Assembly: GCF_014805625.2 (NCBI RefSeq)
Contig: NW_023998414.1
Coordinates: forward strand, 964,486 to 1,028,485
Source of the DNA: Glossina fuscipes
Taxonomy: Eukaryota > Arthropoda > Insecta > Diptera > Glossinidae
Reading direction: 5' to 3'
DNA length: 64,000 nt
Position numbers and translations under genes: made by a program. Below the pieces are notes generated by a model. It ran no database searches and was not told the origin of the DNA. It was given only the letters and a program-made list of their open reading frames with translations. This document shows positions 10,083-23,084 of this stretch, piece by piece; position 1 is the stretch's first letter; each line of letters starts with the position of its first letter.

Positions 10083-10163
<81 letters not shown>
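10068..10163. repeat. (GA)n purine tract, about 95 bp
   Basis: An almost unbroken strand of G and A, with a pure GA core at about 10094-10139. Open frames here are artefacts of the repeat. GA tracts of this kind can bind GAGA-factor-like proteins in flies or form triplex DNA, but nothing around it suggests a promoter. Confidence 0.95.
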
Positions 10164-12180
10164 TCACATTCTGCGCCTATTCTTAAGTCAAAGGAAAGAG
10201 TTTGTGGCCTTTTTTCCCCAAAAACCCCAAAAGCACTTTTATTCAATGTTTTAAGTGAACTTTTTTGAAGTCAAATATGTGCCCAGATTGATTGAGAATA
10301 GTATGCCAACACTCTAACACTTTTGAAAGATCCGGTCGAAAATCTGAGTCAGTTAAATATCAGAAGCATTTTTGAAGCCGGTTGCACTCCATTATGAGAG
10401 TTCTGCAAGTAGATCGACATTACTAACCGTAATCGGCTGAGCCAAGATCCGAATCAGGATATTGCGAATCCTCGAAATTTCCTAGTTCATATCTCGCAAT
10501 TTTTGATCGAATTAATAATGGCTTGTGTCGCACTGGCATTGTCATAATGAAAGGCGAGGCCTTTTTTAATTAACCAACTATGTATGTACGTCATTGATTG
10601 ATAGTTGTTGGTAAGTGAATTCAATCATCCGATTAGTTTGCGTTAATATTTGATGTCCGATTGCTTTCCAAGTGCACAGTTTTCATTTGCCATTACATAT
10701 TGGAAACATCAGAACAAAATGTTGTTTTTATATTTCTTGCCTCTTTCGAAGATCTAAACGTTCAGACCGAGTTAGTTGAGTCACGATCTACAAAGAGGGG
10801 GAAGCCGCAAGGAGGAATTTCTTCTTTAGAAAGCGAAGAGTTTTTGGGAATGAATTTCTTTAATTCTGCGGATCATTTTTTTTTTTTTTTTTTTTTAATT
10901 CTGGAACTATAAAGTGCACTACTCTACTACTCACTTTTAAATTCGTAAAACAAGTAGCGGGAAATTAATTTAGAGAATGTAAGATCTGAACACTCGTAAG
11001 CATATATAATCAAATATTTTGTAACGAAATGTTCAAGTATAAAATTGTTTTCTTGAAAGTTTTCCTAAAGCAAAATCTCAAAGAATATGAAAGCAATAAC
11101 TTTGCATGGTTGTGTTCCCACAAATGACGCTCTCCTTTTAAGAACTCTAATGCACGCGTATTCTATTGCCGTCTAATTATTTCTTTACGAATAGAATTAA
11201 TTTGTCGAAAATGTTGCTTTCAGTGTATTGGTGTGTGCAATTGCATTTTGTAAGATGAGCATGAAACCATCGAATTTGCTTCCTTTATAAAGGAATACAC
11301 ACGCAATGCTAATATGTTTGTTTTTCCTTGTTCGTGATAGCAAGGTTCAAGTTATAAGCAAAATTTGTTGTATGATTTGAAAAGGATTCTAACACGCGTG
11401 TATTATCGCATCATAATTGTTGAGCCAATGTTGTTGCTTAGGATTTTTGTTTACCTTTGTTATTGTTGTTTGTTGTTGCTGTTGTTGTTGTTGTTTTTGC
11501 CATAACAGCAGGAACCTTTCAGCTTTCCATTGTTCTTGTTACGTGAAATTTGCATTCAATGGATGATAAGTAGTCCTGGTGTTTCGCTGACAGAATGCAG
11601 GCGCAACTACTTCATAAAGCGATGCTTAAGCGTGCATTGACATCTAGAACGTAAACTCTACATTCATTCGTCTACGCACATTCAAAAATTCATTTGTGTG
11701 CGTGCGTTTGTCAATGTGCGTGTGCATGTATATGTAAATGCGTGCACATGATGTGAATATACTAGCAATTTACCCTTCTCTTTACCATAACAACAACTGG
11801 CAAACATTCGTGAAGTGACATTCATAACATATAACATTTTTTTGTTTTTTTTTTTTTTTTTTTTTTGTTTGCGGCTAATAAAGCTCAGAAGGTGCGTTGT
11901 ATAATCAAAAGAAAACTTTCTTACCGTAGCATTTTCCACCAGCGAGAATATGAAAAGACCCATGAATCGCTGACGTTGCAACGAACATTCTTAGCATCTC
12001 GGACGTGCAGAATCCGACTTACAGCGTTACGGGCGACACTATGTTTATATGTTGCATTAAATAAAAAAAAATGGATGTGTGAGAAGAGGGACAAAATTTG
12101 AACGAAGCTATAACGAAATGTTTCAAATCATGATCAAATAAATTTATTGGGATAAATATGTTCATCACGTAGCAAAGTCC
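10164..12180. other. Gene-free A+T-rich DNA
   Basis: Mixed sequence with T tracts at about 10877-10895 and 11838-11867 and a GTT-rich patch at about 11458-11495. The open frames here are short, cross the homopolymers and have no recognisable content. Confidence 0.5.
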
Positions 12181-14060
12181 ATGAATTGTGTACACGTTTT
12201 AGGCATAGGTCGTGAAGACGAAATCGAAACTGTGGCTGAAACCATCAAAGATCAGCTAAAATTGAATATCTTTCGAATGTCAAGTTTGTCAAACTTCTTG
12301 AGCATACATTTCAGCTTTCGAAAAATCAATTCACGCTTCACTCCGCGCCAGCTGATTAACGACGAAAAATTTTGTAGAAAAATTTATTACACTTGCAGCG
12401 AAAAATCGGCTATTAATTGCATCAACCATTTACCGCATTCGCTTGCATCGCGTGAAAGGAAAGCGTCATCCGAACAACGTTCACCGATATAATAAGCAAC
12501 CTGTCACTCATAATGCTAGCACCCAGTTTCTACACGTCCAACCCTCACGCACGCTTATGAAGGATGCAGAGACCGATCAGTGGGTGGCATCATTAAAATG
12601 TACAGTTTCGAAAAAAGTCCTATTTATTTTAGAAAGCACCTTGCATTGATAATTAGAACGCATGGTATGTATGTGCGCGTGTTCATAAGTAAGCTTCTGA
12701 CTTTAAACAACTTTAGTTCTATTGTCAAGTAATGCTTGCATTTACATTATTTTTATGTATGCATGCATGTACGTATGTATGTATGTATGTATGTATGTAT
12801 GTATGTATGTATGTTTTTTATCTTTTATTATGTTGTATTACCTTGTATTGTGTTTGTATTAAGTAAATATATTTAGAGTTTACATGGAATTCATTTTACA
12901 ATTTTGCTTTTAACGAGTACGTGCCTAGTGTATGGTAAGCGTTAAAAAGGACACGTTATTGTTTCCTTGTTTTTATGTTTATTATGTATGATGCTAAGTA
13001 CTTAAAATGATTAAATTGTAAATTATTTTTACAAAGTTACTAACACTTTTTGTTTTATCATTGAGTCATTTTATTCGAATTGACGGTTTCATATCCCATT
13101 TGGACAGGGACTAAGGTCAACGACCTCTACAAAGTTTTTTTTGCATTAGTGAAGGTATTCCTCCTCATACCTCTTATTTTGTGCGATAACAATAAGCGGC
13201 CAGATAGACAAATGACTTATGATAAAAGAGAGATTACCGAACCAGTAGACCATTAAATACCCTACAACACTTCGCCTAGACTCCAACTATTCATTCATTT
13301 TCGTAAAAATACACTAAATATTGTACTTTGTTTGCTTGTAAAGACCTTTGCATTCGAGGCTGACCAAAATCAATTTAGGCAAATTGAAGTGCGTTTGTAC
13401 GCGATCGAAGTTTTCTACGATTAATTTTTTTAATGTCAAATTGCTGTAATGAATCAATTTTCCCCATAAAATATTAAAAATTAAATCATTTTGCCGAAAA
13501 GCTTATGTACTCACTATTTGTAAAAATTCTTATATGGAATGAATTCCAAGTAATAGACTCATGCCGTTCTTATTCGATCCACTTAACTTGTATGCCAAAC
13601 TGTATTTAAACATGAAAAATTGGACAATGTTGTTGTTAGAAAGGCTTATTTTCCCTGAGACAGTCGACATTAGTTCATTATACCATCATGTTGCATATAC
13701 CATCACGTGCATACATACATAGTTTTAGATGAACGCGGAGATTGATATTAACGTTCATTTGCATATTTTCTTTTCATCATATGAAATTCTTACAAATGAA
13801 ATTACAGTGTTATTCTTGTTTTTTTTTTTTTTTTTTTTTGCAATCTTCGATTGCCTGTCTGACATCAGTTTTCGGTTATCTTGAAATTTGCCATGTGCTT
13901 TGAAATTTATTTCCGTAATATTTGTCCGTCATTTTTTTTGCTTATTTTTCACCAAAGATCACTTATTTATGTTCACTTGTGCTACAATTTGCTTATCGTT
14001 CACTGAAACAATTAACAAAGTCTTTCATCTCTTTGTTAAAATTAACAAGTAAGAGAATTA
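12181..14060. other. Gene-free DNA with short open frames of unknown origin
   Basis: Two overlapping plus-strand frames at 12181-12492 and 12443-12649 have fair codon diversity. I recognise no domain in either and see no splice partner. They could be an old transposon remnant or chance. The rest is A+T-rich, with a T tract at 13819-13839. Confidence 0.4.
12773..12814. repeat. (ATGT)n microsatellite
   Basis: About ten copies of the tetranucleotide, degenerate on the left side. Confidence 0.96.
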
Positions 14061-14066
14061 AATGCG

Positions 14067-14410
14067 GCCGAATCGGGATCGAATCTTTTATACCACTAAC
14101 CGTTATCCTAAAAAAGATTAAAACAAAGGAAAGGAACTAAATTTTCGTGCTCTGTAATATGCAGTGAGCGCAACTGATTTGTTCTACTTTCATAATGCGT
14201 TTGTCGTAAAGGCATGTGGCCGTTGTAGGCGTATGCTTTGCGAAAGTTTAGGCCAATTCCAAATTCTTTTGTAAATTTATAGACGAGAATGCTTACCACA
14301 AGTACTACAAATTTGTGCAAACCGTTACAAATGGACGGACGAACAGGCGGACATGTTTAGGTTCATTTCAAATTTGAAACTGGCCAAGGATCTGTACAAT
14401 TTATAGGGTT
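14067..14410 (+). repeat. Dispersed repeat family, diverged copy
   Basis: Begins with a stretch very similar to 33468-33510 (around GAATCTTTTATACC and GTTATCCTAAAAA). It ends with a GGACGGACGAACAGGCGGACATG block, which resembles the family's ACGGACAGACGGACATG core. Non-coding. The middle part is too diverged to align by eye. Confidence 0.55.
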
Positions 14411-14574
14411 TTTGAAGCTAGTTAGTCTTGCACGTTATAAAGGTTTTTGAAAAAAGACTTAAATTTTAATACGCTATAATATTGGTTGTCAATTGGTGGT
14501 CAATTTGCCTCCATTTTTGTGCACCAATGCAATGCTCCACCATTGCCCATAAAACATGCGTTCAAATTTTTGTA

Positions 14575-14780
14575 CATTTATTTTTTATTTTATTATTATT
14601 ATTATTATTATTATAAATTTAGCCAGAGAATAAATTCTAAGACTAAAGTCGTCTTAAAGGACATCTAAAGCATCTAAGGCTTTCGGTTTTATTAAAAACT
14701 CTACCGCACTTGCGATTTGAACTCACGCGACCATTGAGTTGCTAGTCGAGACTCTTTGCTTACTCGGCCACTCAGGCGGA
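14575..14780 (-). mobile_element. Candidate tRNA-derived SINE
   Basis: On the minus strand 14780-14701 resembles a tRNA. It has an A box TGGCCGAGT (plus 14762-14770), a B box GAGTTCAAATC (plus 14714-14724), and ends that pair partly (CCGCC with GTGCGG). The TGGCCGAGT A box is typical of serine/leucine tRNAs. The anticodon and T stems are broken and the long variable arm of those tRNAs is missing, so it is not a working tRNA. A body of about 80 bp follows, ending in a run of ATA triplets and A-rich DNA (plus 14581-14616). Head, body and simple-repeat tail together are the layout of a SINE. I could not find a convincing target-site duplication. A plain tRNA pseudogene is the alternative. Confidence 0.5.
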
Positions 14781-14969
14781 TATTATTTGTTATAGCTTAT
14801 GAGTAATGAGATAAATACTTTTTGGAAAACAGAGGTATTCTCAGTTTGCGTGATGCTATGGGCGTGTCTTTTGACCGATTCGTTCCATTTACAATACCAA
14901 CGTGTGTGCTAGAACTTCTAATTTTTCTGCCAAATTTAAAGTGGATAGCTTCATTTTTGCGGCCACGCG

Positions 14970-15090
14970 AATGTTTACAACAAACGGACAGACGGACATG
15001 CTTAAATTGATTTAGAATTTAATGCTAATCAAGTAAGGGTTTTTTATGCATCCTTCTAGGCCTTGTAAACGCTTTGACAAAACGAATATT
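14970..15090 (+). repeat. Dispersed repeat family, well-conserved copy
   Basis: The block 14978-15034 is nearly identical to 33617-33673, differing at only a few bases over about 57. It contains ACGGACAGACGGACATG followed by AAATTGATTTAGAATTT. The copy continues to a degenerate GTAAACGCTTTGACAAAACGAATAT end near 15065-15089. Both copies point the same way. Confidence 0.8.
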
Positions 15091-18000
15091 CGCGAAGAAC
15101 GATGAATATCAAAAGCAATCTCTTAACATATTTTAAGGCATATCTTTACCTTCTTTTCTATGCATATATTATAGCGGTAATCAGTAAGTTTTTATTAAAA
15201 TGACATTTTCATAAATCATTTAAAGAAAAAATTTTCAATTTTATTTAAACAATCAATCAAAATAAAAGTTGTTGTTGGCGTTTCTACTATTATTACAAGG
15301 ATACTAATATGGCTAGCATTGTAAGAAACAATGCGTAATGCGTGTTTTTATAATTCTCTGCAATACAGTTTTGAATAAAATGAATTATTGAGCCTTACTT
15401 TTGAGTTGAACTTAGATACACGAAAGTGTTATTTGCGATCAAGAATGCGCAAAATCTTTTGCTCTGAATAAAATATAAAATATAAAAGTATATATATTTA
15501 GTATTTATATCTAGAAATTAATGAATACACAACATAACATATACAGAAACGTAAAGATATTCGCATAATCCGTAGCATACTTTTAATCGAAAAATACGCT
15601 TGATATTCTCTTGCGTATACTCTCTTATAAATTTCTTCTTCCATTTATCTTAATTCGTTTGGTCATTTTTTTCCAGCGTCTTTATCTTCTACAACAACCT
15701 GTGCTTTCTCGCTGATTTCCGTCAGGCAAATGCATAACGATTCTCTATCGAAATCTTAAAGTAATTAATCGGAATGATTTAATGTAAAATAAAACAAGTA
15801 CAATAATTGTTAAGTATAATTAGGTAAGTTTTTGTCAGCTTTCAATGATGAAATTTGTTTAAAAATTTTGAATAAAAGTAAAAAATAATTTGAAAATGTT
15901 GAAATGAAGAACAACGTACAGTGCGAGAGAAAAAGAAGCAGAGAGAGAGAGAAAGAGAATACAATATTTGCTTATATTATGTGTAGTGTAGAGAAAAGTT
16001 TTGTATTATTTGAAGATGGTAAACGCAGCCATACGCTTACAGATTACATTTTCATAAGAAAATTACGTCAGTCAGTTTTTAATGCGCGCGTATAGGATAG
16101 AGGGAGATTTTATATATCTTATATGCATACAAAGTTCATATTAATAGCATTTTGAGCTATATAGCCTACACACAACAGTTCATATTTCCATAATACTGGG
16201 CATTGATTATGTAACCTTTAGTTAACTACCTCTCATGAAAGGGAGAAAAAGCAAAAAAAAAAAAAAGAAAAAAGAATTTATTTATTAACCTTTCACAAAT
16301 TTACAATTTTTTGGTTTGTGATGTTTTCTCTCATCTCGCTAAACAACCAATGCAAGTACTGAATATTTAATTTAATACTTACGCAAAGCGTGAGTTATAT
16401 TGCTTAGGCCTGATTTGACGGATAAAAGAGAGAGAGAGAGAGAGAGAGCGTTTCTCATACCACCTGTTGTGTATGTATATAGCAACAAAAATTGGAAAAT
16501 GGAACGAACCTAGCTTGCGCCATACATAATCAATGTCCCTTACGTAATCCTAATCCTTTTATAACTTTAAGCGCCCGCTACTTATAGTATCTTTAAAATT
16601 ATAATAGTTGTTGTTAGCGTTTCTCCACCTAAATAAGTCTCGAGTTTTAATTTTTCCGTGATGAAAATTTCTTCATGATAGTAATTAAATTCAAAAATTA
16701 AAATGTACTTAATTTTAACCATGTGGGTCTATTTCGTGGCACCATTTCATATCCAAGATATCACATGTAGGTTAAGATGTTCGAAAAAGTTGCTTAACTT
16801 TTAATATTTTATGACGAAAATTAATTCATAGTAACGTTTCAGTTTCAAAAATTAACAAAAAAGAATTTGGCAGGGTCGCATAGATCTATTTGAATATAAG
16901 CGTTATCACGAAACGTAAACTCTCTCTTATGTCTTTGCCTGGCAATAGTGGGCACTTTTTAGTGTCTTATGTAGCAAAATGAGCGAACGATCGGCGCTAC
17001 CCGACCATTATGTTATTAATTGTTTTTATTCAAAGTTCAATAAGTAAGTAAATCAACGAAAACAGCTAAACTATTCGTATATGAAAACTTTATATGAATG
17101 AAGCGAAAAGAGGCTTAGTGGTATATATGTTAACAGAATAATGGGGGAAAACTTGAAAATACACAAAACGTGTTATTAGACGATTGCAGTAAGTAAGTAA
17201 GTAATAATTATTGCAACTAGATTACGTTATTAAATAGAAAAAAGAAAATATTTCGAGTCCTGCATTACGGATAGGTAAGGAGTGTAAAACGTTCTTGATG
17301 CTATGTCTGCGTTACATATAACGAGATGTTTACGTTTTGTGGTAGTATTCGGTTGCTGTTAGGGTAACTTTCCGTTTTGAATTTTTTTTTTTTTTTTTCT
17401 GATTTAAATCAATTCATGTTTACTTTAGTTTCGTGGATAACACCAGTGCTTTAGGCAAATAAATAAAAAATTATCAGGCGCCAAAAGTTCTAATCATAAG
17501 TCTCAAGCTTATGCGAGTAAAAACAAAAAAAAAAAAAAAGAATTAAGAAAAACAACATCATTAACACTCAGCGTCAAAGTTTTACATTAACTTTATATAA
17601 AAATCTCTTAAAATAGATCTTGAATTGATAGAAAAAACGAAAAAAAAAAAATTTTTTTTTTATTTTCTTAACTTTTAACAATCTTTCTAAGGCATTATTC
17701 TTTGAGCGTTCATTGTATTATTCTTATATAAAATTCGAAATGAAGAGACTTCCGTTTAAGATGACATACAAATAAACAAAATCCCAACTACTTATGATGA
17801 GCAGCCAGCATTATGAGTTAGGAAGAATCGTAGAGCCATTCAATGGCCACTTGAAGCGCATGAGAATGAGATAAACTAAACTAAAGAACTAAAGAACAAG
17901 CGAAAATTTATGAAAAGTTCTTCTTCACAAGTTCTCTATAACATTATGACACACTGTTAACGTGTTCAATATCTTGTGGTCCGTTCACTAAAATGCAGAA

Positions 18001-18760
18001 AACACCATGCACTGCAACGTGTACTATTTATAATGCAAACCGTAGCACGTATACGGAGTTTTGTGTATAATTGTGTACAAGCATCGAGTAAGCTTGTATG
18101 CATGGCAAAGGTTCGGCTATTCAAATATAAGCTAAAGTTTTAAATTTCATTAAAATATATATATAAAAAAAAAAAATGAAAAAAATAAAGAGAAAACTTT
18201 GAATAAAAAAATAAAGGGATGATCACATGCAGCAGCAGTATTATTTCAACACGATTTCTATTTACTTTTTTAAGAGCAACAGACGATTTGTCTGTCTTTT
18301 TTGATAGTTGACATAAAAAATTTGCCAACGATTTAACTAACAGACAATATATAAACAGCAACAATCGAAATATTTTTTCATTTTTTTCCTTTTTTTTCTT
18401 ATTTTTGTATTTGTTTGTATTTATTTATTTGTTTTTTGTTTTTTGTTTTTTATTAGACACAAACATCGAATTGAACTGGTTTTGAATTTCAACGCCACTC
18501 TGGGGGTAACCGAGCTACAGGCGCTGACACTTAAACTCTATTTATGTTATGGCAAAAGATTTTTATATGCTCTTCGCTCAACCGATTGGATATGATGCTG
18601 GTGACTCGCTGGTAATCGCTTTCGCGTATGCGGTGAAAATCGGGAGAAAGATAGAGCCAGGGGGGACATTTCTTCTCTTATTAAGGTACCGCTAAAATGT
18701 ATTTAATAATAAAAATTCAACAATAACTATACACAATAAATTAAAACTGCATTATACAAT

Positions 18761-18763
18761 AAA

Positions 18764-18826
<63 letters not shown>

Positions 18827-18830
18827 AACA
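18761..18830. repeat. (AAT)n / (AATGAT)n microsatellite
   Basis: A triplet repeat of about 70 bp in which GAT interruptions recur. Confidence 0.95.
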
Positions 18831-19031
18831 ACAATAATTACAGTAGGAATAAAGAAAAAGCAGCATCCGCAGAATATCGGTAAAAGCTGAGCTATACATG
18901 TATTTGGTTTCGTTTTTGTGTTTTGCGTGTGTTTTTCTTTGTTGTTCTCTTGTTTTTTGCTTTTTCTTTTTTACATTGTGAAGTAGAGAGAAAAGCAATT
19001 AAAGTAAAAGACAACAAAGAAGTGTATTTAC

Positions 19032-19083
19032 GTTGTTGCTGTTATTATTATTATTATTATTATTGTTGTTGTTGTTGTTGTTT
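19032..19083. repeat. (TTA)n then (TTG)n microsatellite
   Basis: A run of TTA triplets changes abruptly to TTG triplets. A further TTG run lies at about 19330-19365. Confidence 0.95.
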
Positions 19084-20469
19084 TATTACCTCTTTTTCTC
19101 GGTCGTGTCTTTTTGTATTTTTAAAACTGAATTTGAATTCATAAGTTTTGATTTCGTTTGGCGCCACTGTCAAGTCAATCACTGGGATAAGAACGTATAG
19201 CGTGTGTAGTAGGTACCTAAAATGAAAGCAACGCGAAGAAAGAATAGAAGTAAAAGAAGGACGTGCTTTATGGTTTATTTTATTTTAAAAGAAATCTCAA
19301 GTTAAACCTTTTGTGCTTATAATTGCCGTTATTGTTGTTGTTGTTGTTTCTGTTGTTGTTTCGTTTGTTTACTTAAAAAAAAAAAAAAAAAGAATGACTG
19401 CTACTGCAGCTACTGTCGTTATTCAATTGTATTATGTTGGCGTACATTTGAAGCGATTTTTCTTTTATTTTATTTTCGCTTTTATTGGCTTTGTCCTACA
19501 AGAAAAGGAATGTGGGAATGTTTGAAAGAAAGCCTAAGCTCCACGCTGCGGAGGCTATTGTGGCCTCTGTGCAAACGAATGAGTTAATTTCTTGATTTAT
19601 TTTATTAGATTTTGTTGGTCACACTTTATGCTAGCAAATCCATTAACTTCAATTAAATTCTCATTTAGGGCGCAACAGCAATTTCCGAACAATTTGTCAC
19701 AATTTTTATTTAAATCGTTGTCCGAGATCAACGAGTTTTCTTTTGTCGTAAATTTTTTCATTAATCTCTACAACAACATTTCTGAAAGTCGAAGATATAG
19801 ATAGTTAGAGCAAAAAAAAAGTCGTTTTTTATTTTTTTTTTTTTGGTTTATGCGGCAATGTGTGCCTCTTGTTGCACCGCTGCTTTGTAGCGTTTGTATG
19901 GCCGGACTATCAGTCTTAAACTCGTTGATGCAACACCAATTACTGCTCAAACTGTGAAACTATAAGAATCGTTTGCGTGTAACGCTTGTTCTATGTAACG
20001 CTTCTGCTTCGATACTCTGGGGGCTAAAGCCTATACTTCTTTCTTGGATCAACAACACGTACTTCGTTCAATTATATCAATCACGTTAGTGATAATTAGA
20101 TTATCACATTTTTTCATATACCTCTGCTCAAATACTCTTCGCCCACCAATGTCATGTTATTACTTGTTCATTATTCGCACATTCCCAACAGCTTCGCGGC
20201 TAATAGGCATTGAGCGATAGCGCTACTTTAGACATATGAGTGGGTCATGAGTGCAGGTTTATTCTGTGACGTCGCAGATAACTGCAATTAGCACTGTTGG
20301 TTTATCGTAGTTCTGGGTGGATGCCTTGGTTGGTCAAGATCTCTTTTACATTGGTTTACTGGTCTTTTCGATGGCGTATGCAAATTATTTGCATAAAGTT
20401 CTTTTGCTTGTCTAAAGTTTCGTACTCCTATGAAAAGTAAGTTTCAAATTTTTGTCTGTTGTAAGCGCC

Positions 20470-21065
20470 TTTACAAGCGGATTATGTCAGCGCGTTTTCC
20501 TGCAAGAGGACGACTTGGCGCTTATTATTATTGCGCTATTGCCGGTCGTTCAATTAGCTCAAGTGACATTGGTAGACATACGCAGTGAGAGTTTCTTTCG
20601 AATACACTTTGGTGATTTCATCGCATGAACAGTACAACTTTATGCCCATGAATATTGCGGTACGGTGTCAATGTGAATGGCTTTCCTGAACTAACCCATG
20701 ACTTACTTTTTGCGCTTGTGACTATCGTAACAGATTCACTTTAAATCGCCAGTCATCATACGCCAGAGAAAACTCCTCTTTTTTTGCCTGGCAAGCCATG
20801 AAACCGCGATGTTTAAACAGTTCGAAGTGAAGTTTTCAGTCATTTCGCTCCTTTTGAATCCTAGCCATCGCCTCATCAATTGCTAAGCTATTCGAAAGTG
20901 CATTCGGAGTGTGAGCTGAATTTTCGTCCAATAAGCCTTGCAATTCATTGTCTTCGCACTCTTTAGATGAGCATCGCTATAAGCTTCTAAAAGTGTTTGA
21001 TAGACTTCGGCAGCAGATTTCTTCAAATCAAACAGCAAAAGTAATGCATTTTGTGAGCGTTCCAT
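20470..21065 (-). mobile_element. Mariner transposase remnant, N-terminal to middle part
   Basis: The minus-strand frame starting at 21065 reads MERSQNALLLLFDLKKSAAE, followed by a degenerate helix-turn-helix region. This is the start of a mariner transposase. Further down, in other frames, SWVSSGKPFTLTP (about 20720-20670) and NIHGHKVVLF (about 20660-20626) correspond to the KSWG..PG and PNIHG.KVLL blocks around the catalytic core. At about 20515-20480 the block that should hold the second catalytic aspartate (HDNARPH in active copies) is altered. Frameshifts and stops make this copy dead. I could not follow the C-terminus. Confidence 0.8.
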
Positions 21066-23053
21066 GGTTAGCGTCCGTATTCAATATATAACTCAATAAT
21101 ATTAAATGGAAAGCAGTATTTTATGCAGAGAAAGGTCAATGTTATCGAATTTAATCGTTGCGTACATTGATACTTAACATTACTTTATCATTTTCGCCCA
21201 ACAGATTTCGCTGATCAAAATATATGCAAGCACTTTATAGAAGAATTGGCAGTTCTTGGTGTCCTGGGCAGGGGCATATAAAATCGCGTCCGTTGGTCAG
21301 AACAGTCGATGTGATGAACGAAGCCGCCACTTATCTTAGTATAGTAGACACCCATACTATTCCGTTAGGCATGTTTGGATCCTGGCATTCAAATGTTGCC
21401 AGAAGATGGCCTGGACTGCGCTAGAGCTCAGGTGCAAATGAATGATGAAGGTATGTCCAATAATTTCGATCGATGCCCTTGACCGTCAAGGTAACGTGGG
21501 CTGTCTTATTTTTTTGTATGAGACCAGGCTAAGCGTTCGACGGAAATAAACGACACTTGGCAAAGTCAATTTTTTTTTATTTATTTTTTTATTTTGTTTG
21601 AATGGGGTCACTGGACCTTCTTAACGTGTCATCGGACAATGGGGGTAAAGACTTCACGACAGACACGTACGTAAGTTAAAAACACTTCGAGATTTTCGTT
21701 TTGCATGACCTACCTTTCAAGTTGAAAGTACACTATTGCTATTCCCTTTCTCTACCGTCCTCTATCAGTGGTCCTTTCTAATCACCATCCTGCCGAAATG
21801 GATAGGGTACATATTTTGAGTTGTCGGTTTAATAAAAGCAATAAAATATATCCATAAGGTAATGCACGTGATACGTCTTTTGTGGCTTTGGATATCGTTT
21901 TTAGGGAAATCATGCCCAACCCAATAATATTGCATGTGTATTGCTTTTTGTTCTACACGAGTTAAGATTGGTTTAAGATTGAAAATCATTTTGAAAATAC
22001 GAATCGATCGATCACCTTAGTGCGGTATTTGCTGATATATGCTTGAAACGCAGGATTCTGTCACCTTCGTACCTCCTACAAGCCGCAAGGGCCAACTTTC
22101 GACGGCCGATGATCTTTGTTGATCTAAGGTATAGTCGCATGCCATTCTAGTGATCGAATATCACGAAAGAAGCCGATGAAACTAATAAGAAATTTTGCCT
22201 CAAGTTTAAGGTTATAAGCCTTTTCTACGCATAACACATTATAAAGCAAAACAGTTTTATCACTTCTCGAATTCCTCTGCATTCAGAGTTTAACGTAAAA
22301 AAAAAAAAAAAGAAAAAAAAAGAGAAAAAATTGAAAAAACCCTAAATAAAAATATATTTATAGCAAAAAGTATTAGCTTGTGAAGTTATCGTTAGCTGGT
22401 GATCATTTCTTCATCATCAGCCCTAACATTCATTTAGTTTTTTATATCAATAACACTGACAAAATGTTGCAAATTGTTTAGCAATTTCAGTGTTGTTTTT
22501 TTTTTTTTCCTCTTTGCTTTGTTACTTCATAGCATAACTGGCAGACCAGGAAAGCATTCGTAGGATTTGTCCCTTTCGTTATTGGAGTTTTCAGCAGAGC
22601 AACGTACAGACCAGCAAGCACTGTGAAAACAGTTCAAGTATAATATTTCTTATTGTTATCCCAGTTTAATCTGGCTTAAGTAAAGAGACCACTTTTTGTA
22701 CTAACACCATCATCACCATCAACATCGACAAACATGTTGTTTGCTGCTCTACAATACCAAAAAGCAGATCATTGATACTGGATTAATGTATTTTCGTTCC
22801 GTCTTTCTTTTGCTTCTTCTTTTCATTGTTTTTTTTTTTTCTTTCGCGAAATACGTTTTCTGAGGAGCCTAACTTTACACAAAGAGAAAAGTCAAAAAAC
22901 CGGGTTCGGGTTAGTGTTTGTGCACACAAAAAAAAAAAAATAAATAAATAAATAAATAAGTAAAAAACAAAAGCACAAAAAATAAAAAACAAAAACCAAA
23001 AAAATTAATCCTTTTAGTATAAAAGACTCAAACAAGTCTATGCTTGCTTTTCT

Positions 23054-23084
<31 letters not shown>

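Larger units (their letters stand above)
15091..20230. other. Gene-free A+T-rich DNA rich in simple repeats
   Basis: No gene is recognised. It contains homopolymer A or T runs at about 16250-16272, 17383-17399, 17522-17540, 17640-17662 and 18170-18186, a GA run at 16429-16448, and trinucleotide repeats near 18.8 and 19.05 kb. The patch 18470-18690 is less A+T-rich and of higher complexity but has no long open frame on either strand. Confidence 0.5.

Noticed and set aside
10028..10254. Open frames on both strands full of Ser-Leu or Glu-Arg repeats
   Set aside because: They are translations of the GA microsatellite.
18483..18560. Minus-strand TAGCTCGGTTA resembling a tRNA A box in a GC-richer patch
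   Set aside because: The only B-box-like sequence is far too close (about 20 bases) and nothing folds as a tRNA.
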